Source of the DNA: Streptomyces rimosus subsp. rimosus | Lineage (GTDB): Bacteria; Actinomycetota; Actinomycetes; Streptomycetales; Streptomycetaceae | Reading direction: 5' to 3' | NCBI RefSeq assembly: GCF_000720725.1 | Contig: NZ_JOCQ01000039.1 | Coordinates: forward strand, 4,761-68,760 | Length of the DNA stretch: 64,000 nt | In this document: piece by piece, positions 16,167 through 23,041 of the stretch | Numbering within the stretch: position 1 is the stretch's first letter | Layout: each line of letters opens with the position of its first letter | The notes under the pieces: model-generated | Databases searched by the model: none | What the model saw: only the letters and a program-made list of their open reading frames with translations | Told to the model about the DNA's origin: nothing | Made by a program: the position numbers and the translations under genes

Positions 16167-16402
16167 GCACCACAGAGCCGGCCTGGTTCAAGAGCAGCTA
16201 CAGCGGCTCGCAGGGCGACGACTGCGTAGAGATCGCCACCACCTCCACCACCACCCACATCCGCGACTCCAAGAACATACTCGGCCCCCACCTCACCGTC
16301 CCGGCGCACGCCTGGACCGCCTTCCTCACCTACGCGACCGACCTCCCAACCTGACGCGCATCGTCGTTGGCAGTGGACCCTGCTCAAACAGATCCGAGGA
16401 GC
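16136..16402 (+). repeat. 24-bp direct repeat marking a DUF397 tandem duplication
   Basis: An identical 24-bp segment (CCTGCTCAAACAGATCCGAG, continuing GAGC) occurs at 16136-16159 and 16379-16402, a 243-bp period. The first copy is the last codons of the XRE gene plus the ribosome site of the first DUF397 gene. The second copy is non-coding and serves only as the ribosome site of the second DUF397 gene. Confidence 0.9.
16163..16354 (+). CDS. DUF397 protein, copy 1
   Basis: A 63-residue DUF397 protein: W-F-K-S-S-Y-S-x-S-Q-G-D-D-C-V-E-I at the start, then HIRDSKN and WTAFLTYA at the end. Its ATG overlaps the TGA of the XRE-DUF5753 gene (ATGA), so the two are translationally coupled and probably form a functional pair. 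The protein is too short for an enzyme; family members are thought to bind or modulate their XRE partner. Confidence 0.88.
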   Translation: MSTTEPAWFKSSYSGSQGDDCVEIATTSTTTHIRDSKNILGPHLTVPAHAWTAFLTYATDLPT

Positions 16403-16405
16403 ACT

Positions 16406-16621
16406 GTGAGCGCCACTGAACTCTCCTGGTACAAGTCCACCTACAGCACTGGTCAAGGCGACGACTGCGTAGAAATCGCCCCCACCCCCACCACCATCCA
16501 CATCCGCGACTCCAAGAACATATTCGGCCCCCACCTCAGCATCACCCCAGCCGCCTGGACCGCCTTCCTCGCCGTCGTTGACCGCGGCTCCCAACCGCAG
16601 TTCCATGGAACGCGGCCCTGA
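16406..16621 (+). CDS. DUF397 protein, copy 2
   Basis: A 71-residue paralogue of the preceding gene (WYKSTYSTGQGDDCVEI, HIRDSKNIFGPHLS, WTAFLAV), with a different C-terminal tail. It starts with GTG and uses a duplicated ribosome site (CCGAGGAGC). The copies keep the same central motif but differ in many flanking residues, so the duplication is not fresh. It may give the XRE regulator a second partner. Confidence 0.85.
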   Translation: MSATELSWYKSTYSTGQGDDCVEIAPTPTTIHIRDSKNIFGPHLSITPAAWTAFLAVVDRGSQPQFHGTRP

Positions 16622-16651
16622 CCGACGCGCTCCAGAAGGACGGTGGGTTCC

Positions 16652-17212
16652 ATGGCGGCGGCGTACGACACCCTCGACCAGAAGTTCAGCATCCTCTTCG
16701 ACTGGTTCGACTGGACCGAGGACGGCTGGCTGACCCGCGAGGACTTCGAGCAGATGGCCGGGAAGTTCACGGCGCTGGCCCGGCCGGGGGACGTCGAGAA
16801 CCGGACCGCGTTGCGGGACGCCTTCCTGCGGTGGTGGGACGTGCTGCGGGACGCGGACGGCGTGGACAGCGAAGGGCGGGTCGCGCGGCGGACGTTCATC
16901 GATCTGATGCGCTCGCACGTCACCAACCCGAAGACCTTCGAGCACGTCGTGCTGGCCATCGTGGACGCGCTGATGAGCGCTCTCGACACGGACGGCAGCG
17001 GGCAGCTCACCGCCGATGAGTACGTACGCATGTACGACGCGCTGGGCGTCGACCCGGCGACCTCGCAGCCCGCCTTCCGGCGGCTGGACCGGGACGGCAG
17101 CGGGGCGATCAGCCACGCGGAGTTCCGTACCGCCATCGAGGAGTTCTACCTGAGCCCGGACCCGGAGGCCCCGGGCAACTGGCTGCTCGGATCGCCGCTC
17201 GCGGCGGGTTAG
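16652..17212 (+). CDS. EF-hand calcium-binding protein (calerythrin-like)
   Basis: A 186-residue soluble protein with four EF-hand-like positions. Site 1, DWTEDGWLTREDF, has the D-x-x-x-D-G-x-L pattern. Site 2 (DADGVDSEGRVARRTF) carries an insertion and looks weak. Sites 3 (DTDGSGQLTADEY) and 4 (DRDGSGAISHAEF) are canonical with Glu at position 12. This resembles calerythrin-type actinomycete calcium buffers or sensors. The ATG at 16652 is preferred over an upstream GTG (16643) because AGAAGGA lies 11 nt from the ATG but only 2 nt from the GTG. A methyltransferase gene starts 9 nt after its stop. Confidence 0.88.
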   Translation: MAAAYDTLDQKFSILFDWFDWTEDGWLTREDFEQMAGKFTALARPGDVENRTALRDAFLRWWDVLRDADGVDSEGRVARRTFIDLMRSHVTNPKTFEHVVLAIVDALMSALDTDGSGQLTADEYVRMYDALGVDPATSQPAFRRLDRDGSGAISHAEFRTAIEEFYLSPDPEAPGNWLLGSPLAAG

Positions 17213-17221
17213 CGGCGCGCG

Positions 17222-17998
17222 GTGCGCAGCCAGTTCGACGCGCTGGCCCGGCTGTACGAGGACATGGCCGAGCTGCCGTGGCGGCGGGACCTGGAGTCGT
17301 ACACGGTGCGGGAGCTGCTGGGCGATCTCGGCGGCCGGTCCGTGCTGGACATCGGCTGCGGCACCGGGCAGTACTGCCGGATGCTCAGGCGGGCCGGCGC
17401 CGGGCGGGTGGTCGGGTACGACGTATCCGCGGGCATGATCGCCCACGCGGCGGACCGCGAGGCCTGGGAACCGCTCGGCATCCGGTACACGACCGAGCCG
17501 CCGTCGGACGGTACGTTCGACATCGCGCTCGGCGTGTACGTGCTGCCGTACGCGACGACGTACGAGGAACTGGTCGAGCTGTGCGCGGTGGCGGCCCGGG
17601 CACTGGCCCCGGGCGGCCTGTTCGTGGCCCTGCCCGTCAATCCCGACTACGACGGCGACCCCGCCTACTACGAGCGGTACGGCATCCGGCTGCACGAGGA
17701 CGAGCCCCGCGCGGACGCCTCACGGATCACCCTGGAGCTGTGCTTCGACGCGTACCAGGTCGATGTCGCGGCACGCCACTGGACCCGGGCCTCCCTGCAA
17801 CGGGCCCTGCTCGACGCCGGGTTCACGGGAATCGACTGGCACCCCTTCCGGGTATCCCCCGCCGCCCTCCGCTCGTACGGCGCCGACTTCTGGTCCCCGT
17901 ACCTGCGCTGCCCGCACGCCGCGCTCATCACCTGCCGCCGGGAACAGCACCCGGCCGGCGGGAGTCAGACGGCGGAGCCGGCGTCCAGGAACCGGTGA
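17222..17998 (+). CDS. SAM-dependent methyltransferase (class I)
   Basis: A 258-residue protein with a Rossmann-type SAM fold: motif I VLDIGCGTGQYCRM (residues ~40-53), motif II region VVGYDVSAGMIAHA, motif IV FDIALGVYVLPYA, motif V ALAPGGLFVALPV. The substrate is unknown. The GTG start is 9 nt after the EF-hand stop with no good ribosome site, which suggests translational coupling to the calcium-binding gene. The N-terminal DALARLYEDM segment is typical of small-molecule methyltransferases. Confidence 0.85.
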   Translation: MRSQFDALARLYEDMAELPWRRDLESYTVRELLGDLGGRSVLDIGCGTGQYCRMLRRAGAGRVVGYDVSAGMIAHAADREAWEPLGIRYTTEPPSDGTFDIALGVYVLPYATTYEELVELCAVAARALAPGGLFVALPVNPDYDGDPAYYERYGIRLHEDEPRADASRITLELCFDAYQVDVAARHWTRASLQRALLDAGFTGIDWHPFRVSPAALRSYGADFWSPYLRCPHAALITCRREQHPAGGSQTAEPASRNR

Positions 17999-18169
17999 AG
18001 AGAGGCCGTCATGGCGGTGACGTCGATGCGCGGCTGGACCAGGATGCCGTCGTGAGCGAGGTCGTCCAGCTCCTCCCGGGACACGAAGGTCAGGCCGATG
18101 GAGTCCCTTCCGGCGACTGGGCAGCGGCGAGCAGTTCGACCGCGCGCCGCCGCCCGTCCTCGGCCCGCG
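17999..18169 (-). other. Gap with possible coding relic
   Basis: On the minus strand one frame reads a plausible C-terminal segment (GLTFVSREELDDLAHDGILV, then ASLHRFLDAG), and another frame reads LTRAEDGRRRAVELLAAAQ. Neither has a start or ribosome site. This could be the decayed end of a gene, but the family is not recognised, and chance open frames are common at this GC content. Confidence 0.25.
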
Positions 18170-18826
18170 TCAGGACTTCTCCCGCTCATGCACCGTGACG
18201 AACACTCCCCGCACCTTCTCTCCCGCCGCATCCGTCCACGTAGCGCTGAGGTGGCCGAGCGCCGCACCGGCCGTCTCCCCCGCCGTCGGCGCCCGGTGTA
18301 CGCGCAGGACCAGCGGGCGGGACGACCGGATGTGGATGTCGGTCGCGGACTTGGTCTGCGTTACCGCGTCCGGGCCCGTGGCCCCCTCGTGGCCGGGTTC
18401 CGTGAAGTGCGGGAGGACGGTGGGGTCGAGGGCGTCGGTCTCGCTCTGGGCCTGGGGGGCCGCCTTCCCGATGAGGCAGGCGAAGAGCTGGGCCGCCAGG
18501 ACCGGGTCGTGGGTGCCGTCGTAGACCCAGCGCTTGCCCAGGACGCCGTGTTCCAGCGTGCCGACCAGCGCGTGGTCGGCGCCTTCCAGAGGTGCGCCCC
18601 GGTACGTGAACGGGACGTGGTACGCGACCGGTTCGGGCCCGGCGGTGTCGGTGGCCACCATGAATTCCATGCCGACCTCCCCCTCGGGGTCGTCGAGCCG
18701 GAAGCCGCCCGTCCTGGTCAGCTCCGGCGCGCGGCCGTCACCCGCGTACCAGGGCTGGGTGAGGAGCCAGGGGGCGAGCAGTTCCAGCTTGGTGGGCGAG
18801 AGGGTGGTGTGGTGGATGATGGCCAT
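18170..18826 (-). CDS. Maltokinase N-terminal-cap-like protein
   Basis: A 218-residue protein beginning MAIIHHTTLSPTKLELLAPW, the usual start of streptomycete proteins annotated as glucan-branching-protein-like or maltokinase cap-like. It has FRLDDPEGEVGMEFMV, YHVPFTYRGAPLEGA and GTLEHGVLGKRWVYDGTHDPV. This corresponds to the cap domain that precedes the kinase domain in maltokinase; the kinase itself is absent, so it is a stand-alone cap. The ATG at 18826 is preferred over an in-frame upstream start because the family begins here and GGAAAGG lies upstream. A link to glycogen/trehalose metabolism is suggested by family only. Confidence 0.75.
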   Translation of the reverse strand: MAIIHHTTLSPTKLELLAPWLLTQPWYAGDGRAPELTRTGGFRLDDPEGEVGMEFMVATDTAGPEPVAYHVPFTYRGAPLEGADHALVGTLEHGVLGKRWVYDGTHDPVLAAQLFACLIGKAAPQAQSETDALDPTVLPHFTEPGHEGATGPDAVTQTKSATDIHIRSSRPLVLRVHRAPTAGETAGAALGHLSATWTDAAGEKVRGVFVTVHEREKS

Positions 18827-19221
18827 GGTTCGTCCGGCACCTTTCCCGTGGTGGCTGCGGCGGCACAGCTGAAAGCCGTCGCGGACGGTCATCCTGTCAC
18901 CTGCGCTGATCGCTGCGAAGCCTTACCGCACGTACGCCGAGGCGGGCGTGGACGTATACGGACGCGAAAACCGAACGCCCCCGGTTTCGGAGCCCGGAGA
19001 ACGGGTAACCACCAGAACGCACCGTGAGGCTGTCCGGGCTGCGTGGAACCGGCCGCCGCGGCAGCTTCGGACGGGCCGGCCAGGAATGAGAGGCGAACAG
19101 CGAAGTCCTCGTCAGCGGGCACGGCAAGGCCTGAGAGAAGGGCCGACATTCCCCGCCGCCGGACGCAGCCTTGACCCCGCCGCCGTCATGGGACGGGTGC
19201 CAGCCGATGGGCGGGCGCCGC
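18827..19221. other. Divergent intergenic region, no gene seen
   Basis: About 395 nt between the maltokinase-cap-like gene and the first GAF-ANTAR gene, which point away from each other. It must hold both promoters. I find no convincing -10/-35 pair, hairpin or repeat, and the open frames here lack ribosome sites. Confidence 0.5.
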
Positions 19222-19962
19222 ATGACCACCACCAACCGCGAATTACTGATCGCCCAAGGTGTTCTCGACCTCGCAGACCGCCCCGCGGGCTTCGACCCGC
19301 TGGAGCTGCTGCACGACCTGACCGCCCAGGCGGTCGCCCTGCTGCCGGTGCGGAGCGCCGGTATCACCGTCCTGGAGCCGGACGGCAACACCGTCGTGTA
19401 CGTCACCGCCTCCGACGAACTGTGCCTGGCCCTGGAGGAGGACCAGAGCGAGCTGAACGAAGGCCCGTGCCTCGACAGTGCCCGCGCCCACCGCGCGCTG
19501 CCGGTGCTCTCGCTGTCCGAGCCGCCGGGCAGCATCCGGTGGCCGCGCTTCGCGCCCCGGGCCCGCCGGGCCGGGATCACGGCGGTGGCCGCGGTGAACC
19601 TGCATCTGCCGCAACTGTCCCTGGGCGCCCTGAACCTGCTCATGGCCGAACAGCCCTACCTCGGCGGCCAGGACCTCCGGCTGGCGCAGACGCTCGCCGA
19701 CGCCGCCGGTACCGCCCTGGCCTTCCGGCAGCAGCTGGCCGACAAGGACCAGGTGCTCGAACAGTTGCAGACCGCGTTGGACAGCCGTCTGGTCATCGAA
19801 CAGGCCAAGGGCGTGCTCTCCGCCCGCCTGAGCGTCGACATGGACGACGCGTTCCAGCGGCTGCGCGCCTACGCCCGTTCCCGACAGCAGAAACTCACCG
19901 ATCTGTCGGCTCGGGTCACCCGGGGTGACGTGCCGGCCGACCTGCTCACCCCCGTCCGGTGA
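19222..19962 (+). CDS. GAF-ANTAR RNA-binding regulator, copy 1
   Basis: A 246-residue protein. An N-terminal GAF domain (~10-160: GITVLEPDGNTVVYV, LNEGPCLDSARAHRALPV, WPRFAPRARRAGITAVAAV) is followed by a C-terminal ANTAR domain (~175-230: ALDSRLVIEQAKGVLSARL, MDDAFQRLRAYARS). ANTAR domains bind paired RNA hairpins and act as antiterminators; the GAF domain would sense a ligand or redox state. The start at 19222 (MTTTNRELL) is preferred to upstream in-frame starts for lack of conservation there, but no strong ribosome site is visible. A second GAF-ANTAR gene follows 63 nt later. Confidence 0.82.
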   Translation: MTTTNRELLIAQGVLDLADRPAGFDPLELLHDLTAQAVALLPVRSAGITVLEPDGNTVVYVTASDELCLALEEDQSELNEGPCLDSARAHRALPVLSLSEPPGSIRWPRFAPRARRAGITAVAAVNLHLPQLSLGALNLLMAEQPYLGGQDLRLAQTLADAAGTALAFRQQLADKDQVLEQLQTALDSRLVIEQAKGVLSARLSVDMDDAFQRLRAYARSRQQKLTDLSARVTRGDVPADLLTPVR

Positions 19963-20010
19963 CCGGGAACCCGTCACCGCCGGTCGTCCACTTGCCCCCC
20001 AGCCCGGTCC

Positions 20011-20018
20011 GGGGGGGG
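20011..20018 (+). repeat. Eight-G tract serving as ribosome site
   Basis: An uninterrupted run of eight G lies 4-7 nt before the GTG (20023) and ATG (20026) starts of the second GAF-ANTAR gene. Such a tract could change length by slippage and so change start-codon spacing. Confidence 0.6.
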
Positions 20019-20025
20019 ATGAGTG

Positions 20026-20727
20026 ATGGTCCGCGGTGAGTTCACCGATCTGCTGGACAGCCTGCACCGGGCCGCCGGCACCGGCAGCGACCTGTCCGCC
20101 GCCCCGGCGGACGAGGCTGCCCGTCTCCTGCGCCTCGACGCCCTGACCCTCGCCCTGCGCTCCCGGCGCGGCGCGCTGGAACTGCTGTGGGCCGATCCCG
20201 CCGACCCGTTCGGCCCGGAACTGGAGGACATGCAGTACACCCTCGGCGAAGGCCCCACCCTGGACGCCGCGAGGACCCGGCGTACCGTCATCGAAACCGA
20301 CCTGGGCGCGGCCCCCGGCAGCCGCTGGCCGCTGTTCGCCCCCGCCGCGTGCCGCACACCGGCCCGCGCCGTCATCGCCGTGCCCCTCCTGCTGGGTGCC
20401 GCCACCGCCGGTGTCCTGACCGGCTACCGCACCGCTCCCGGTCCCTTCCCCGAGCGCCAGTACCAGGATTTCGCCCGGTTCGCCCGGGTGGCCCTGGAAC
20501 TGCTGCTGCACACCCCGACACACGCCCTGGCCGACGGAACCCAGGGCCCGGACCTGCACCGCGCGGCGGTCCATCAGGCCGCCGGCATGCTCACCGCCCA
20601 GCTCGACGTGAGCATCGACGAAGCCCTGGTACGCCTGCGCGCCCACGCCTGGCGCCACGACCTCCCCCTGCTGCACGTCGCCCGCGCCATCGTGTCCCGG
20701 CGCCTCCGCCTCAGCCCGGACCGCTGA
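20026..20727 (+). CDS. GAF-ANTAR RNA-binding regulator, copy 2
   Basis: A 233-residue protein with the same plan as its upstream neighbour: a GAF domain (TLGEGPTLDAARTRRTVIETD, SRWPLFAPAACRTPARAVIAVPL) and a C-terminal ANTAR domain (HQAAGMLTAQLDVSIDEALVRLRAHAW). The two are diverged paralogues and may form a heteromeric pair. The start is set at the ATG 7 nt after the G tract; a GTG three bases earlier is equally open. Downstream, the malR relic lies on the opposite strand. Confidence 0.8.
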   Translation: MVRGEFTDLLDSLHRAAGTGSDLSAAPADEAARLLRLDALTLALRSRRGALELLWADPADPFGPELEDMQYTLGEGPTLDAARTRRTVIETDLGAAPGSRWPLFAPAACRTPARAVIAVPLLLGAATAGVLTGYRTAPGPFPERQYQDFARFARVALELLLHTPTHALADGTQGPDLHRAAVHQAAGMLTAQLDVSIDEALVRLRAHAWRHDLPLLHVARAIVSRRLRLSPDR

Positions 20728-20737
20728 CCCGCCCCGG

Positions 20738-20860
20738 TGCGGCCGGTCCCGTGCCCCCGTACCACCAGCTCCGACTGGACGACGAACTCCGTGTGGCGGG
20801 CAGGGCCGGTGGTGCTGTCGGAGTGCGGGCCGGCGAGGGAGGTGATGCCGGTGACGCCGC
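20738..20860 (-). pseudogene. Internally deleted relic of the malR-like LacI gene
   Basis: Two blocks read in the malR direction. 20738-20799 matches 24340-24403 (the 3' coding end, giving RHTEFVVQSELVVRG against RHTEFVFQPELVVRG) at about 90% by eye, with a 2-nt indel. 20806-20860 matches 24980-25034 (VTGITSLAGPHSDSTT against VTGIIFLSGLHSDSTT). About 575 bp present between the blocks in the intact gene is missing. No start codon or DNA-binding domain remains. It is a dead duplicate of the neighbouring regulator gene. Confidence 0.85.
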
Positions 20861-20868
20861 GGCGGCGG

Positions 20869-21204
20869 TCACCGCCCTGACCGGCGGTCACCGTCCCGAC
20901 CGAATCCGCAGAAACAGGGAGCAGGGCTTTCGTTCAGTACCCGGTGCGCGTACGAGACGATTCCGGCCTGCAGGCGAGACTCCACGCGAAGTTTTTCGAG
21001 AATCTGGGCGACATGTGCCTTGACCGTCCGTTCCGTCACGTTCAACCGCAGAGAAATGGCACGGTTCGAGTGACCGTCCCCGAGCAGCCGGAAGACCTGC
21101 TCCTCACGATCGGAGAGCAGACACACCCTCTCCAATTCCACGGCCCAGTCGCCTTGACGTAACCCCCGGACAGTAGCCACTTCGCACCGACGGGCCTCCT
21201 CCAC
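20869..21204 (-). CDS. Stand-alone LuxR-type HTH protein
   Basis: A 111-residue protein made almost entirely of a LuxR/NarL DNA-binding domain: LSDREEQVFRLLGDGHSNRAISLRLNVTERTVKAH (cited in part), then VAQILEKLRVESRLQAG. It has no receiver or sensor domain. A GTG start is supported by a GGGGG ribosome site 8 nt away. It points away from the Rieske gene across a 685-nt gap and may regulate the oxygenase/transporter pair. The start of the next known gene on this strand is far off, so it is monocistronic. It could also be a truncated response regulator, but the ribosome site argues for an intact short gene. Confidence 0.75.
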   Translation of the reverse strand: MEEARRCEVATVRGLRQGDWAVELERVCLLSDREEQVFRLLGDGHSNRAISLRLNVTERTVKAHVAQILEKLRVESRLQAGIVSYAHRVLNESPAPCFCGFGRDGDRRSGR

Positions 21205-21889
21205 GTCATGTTCCCCCTTCTACCGCAGCTCGGGCGGGCGCAAGCTGATCAGACGCGGCAAGGCAACCATAGACGGTGTTTCGATCTTGAGCAGATGCAC
21301 GACCCCGGTGCACCCGAAACCAGCTGAGAGCGCGTTTCTTTTCGGGCATACTCCCGGAGAAAGGACTGCCCGGCATTCGGGCGTGAAAACCGTGAGTGAC
21401 GCCACTTCGCGCCGGCGGGGGCACCTTCCCCGCCCTCACCTGCAGAGACGGTGAAACCCATGGCCACACCCGGACCCAAACATCCCGAAGGTGCTCGCAT
21501 CGCTGAGAATGCTGAGCAACAAAGATGAAACGGGCGAGCGAGGGCGCATGGGCGTGACGGGCCGGTCACCCGGTGTCCTGAGCCCCGGCCCGGACGAAGA
21601 GCGATTCATCCGCAAGGTCGGCAAGTTCGAAGCTTTTCCGGCGCACCGGCCCGGCGCTTTCCGTGGACCGGGCCGACCCCGTCCCGCGCGATTTTCCCGC
21701 GGTGACCGCCGACTGCCCCCTTCCTCCAGCGCTGCTCACCCGATTCTCCTGTCAATTGACCTTTAGGACATGGACGGTTGCAGCGGCCCGCCCTAGAGTC
21801 GACCGGCGAAAGATTCGCCTCACCGGGCCCGCCCGGCAGAGGAATACTGCACGCTGCCCCCGGAATTCTCACGAGAAGGTCACAGCACA
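21205..21889. other. 685-nt gene-free region before the Rieske gene
   Basis: Open frames on both strands (such as 21249-21569, 21606-21947 and 21491-21766) have poor codon bias and no ribosome sites. The sequence is visibly less GC-rich than its surroundings, with AT-rich patches near 21280-21370 and 21500-21540. It presumably holds the divergent LuxR and Rieske promoters. A TAGAGT hexamer at about 21795 is a possible -10 box for the Rieske gene, but no matching -35 is clear. Confidence 0.5.
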
Positions 21890-23041
21890 GTGAGCAGGCC
21901 GACCGACATTTTCGATCCAGACCACTACGCGGCGACCCGTCTGCCACGTGAACAGGCCGAAATGCTGCCCCCTTGGGTGTATTCGGACGAGGCGTGGTTC
22001 CAGCGGGAGATGGAAACCTTGTTCCGTCCCGCGTGGCACTTCGCCGGACTGGCGTCCTCGGTCGCCAAGCCCGGCGACTTCTTCACCCTGCGGCTGCTGG
22101 ACGAGCCGTTACTGATCGTCCGCGGTGACGACGGGGAGATCAGGGCATTCCGCAACTCGTGCCGGCACCGCGGCGCTCCGGTGGCCGAGGAGGGTTCCGG
22201 GTCGTGCCGGGGCCTGCGCTGTCCTTATCACTCGTGGACGTACAGCCTCGAAGGGGTGCTCAAGCACGCACCCGGCCTGACGGGGTACAGCCGGGAAGAG
22301 CTGGCGGGCATGGGGCGAAACCTCCTGCAGGTTCCCTGCGGCGTCCGCGAGGGCCTGGTCTTCGTCCACCTGGGCGACCCGGCGTCCTCCCCCACTCTGG
22401 ACACCTATCTCGGCAACTACCTTTCCACCGTTGCCGCGCCGCACCGGACCGGGCAGATGGTCGCCGTACAGGAGCGGGAGTACGTGCTGGACTCCAACTG
22501 GAAGCTCTATGTCGAGGTCGACATGGAGACGCTGCACACCAAGCACATCCACCGCGGGTCGATCGGTGAGCAGCCCGTCACGATGGCGGATTCCGTGGGC
22601 AACTGGATCGGCGTCCACCACGAATCGCCGCACACCCCCGCGCTGCATCCTGGTGAGCGGGACAGCGGATTCCCCCACACACCCGGCCTGACGGGCAAAG
22701 CGGCCAACGGCGCGCACTTCTCGATCCTGCTGCCGGGCTTCTTCCTCGTCACCGCGCAGGACGTCATGTGGTGGATTCACAAGATCCCCGACTCGGCCGT
22801 CCGCACCCGTGTCCGCGTCGGATACTCCTTCCCCGCGTCGACCCTGGAGCGCGACGACTTCGACGAGGTCTCCAAGCGTTACTTCAAGCGCCTGGACCAG
22901 GTGATCGACGAGGACGACTGGATCACCGAGTACCAGCAGAAGGGCCTGACCGCCGCTGCCCCCGGCTGCTACGTCCCCGAAGAGCACGTCGTCCACCACC
23001 TGGACAACTGGATCCTCGACCAGGTGCTCCGTGCCGGCTGA
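21890..23041 (+). CDS. Rieske [2Fe-2S] ring-hydroxylating/demethylating oxygenase, alpha subunit
   Basis: A 383-residue non-heme iron oxygenase. The Rieske motif C-x-H-(16)-C-x-x-H is present (CRHRGAPV ... LRCPYHSW, ~91-115). The mononuclear iron motif in NWKLYVEVDMETLHTKHIH (~204-222) supplies two His spaced H-x4-H. The family covers aromatic ring hydroxylases and N-demethylases of betaine-type compounds; the substrate cannot be told from sequence. No reductase or beta subunit is encoded beside it. The GTG start is preceded by GAGAAGG at 10 nt. The end overlaps the MFS transporter gene by 11 bp, so uptake or export of the substrate is probably coupled to its oxidation. Confidence 0.9.
   Translation: MSRPTDIFDPDHYAATRLPREQAEMLPPWVYSDEAWFQREMETLFRPAWHFAGLASSVAKPGDFFTLRLLDEPLLIVRGDDGEIRAFRNSCRHRGAPVAEEGSGSCRGLRCPYHSWTYSLEGVLKHAPGLTGYSREELAGMGRNLLQVPCGVREGLVFVHLGDPASSPTLDTYLGNYLSTVAAPHRTGQMVAVQEREYVLDSNWKLYVEVDMETLHTKHIHRGSIGEQPVTMADSVGNWIGVHHESPHTPALHPGERDSGFPHTPGLTGKAANGAHFSILLPGFFLVTAQDVMWWIHKIPDSAVRTRVRVGYSFPASTLERDDFDEVSKRYFKRLDQVIDEDDWITEYQQKGLTAAAPGCYVPEEHVVHHLDNWILDQVLRAG

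Noticed and set aside
21249..21947. Overlapping short minus-strand frames before the Rieske gene
   Set aside because: Codon bias is unlike real genes here, there are no translation signals, and one runs into the Rieske coding region.
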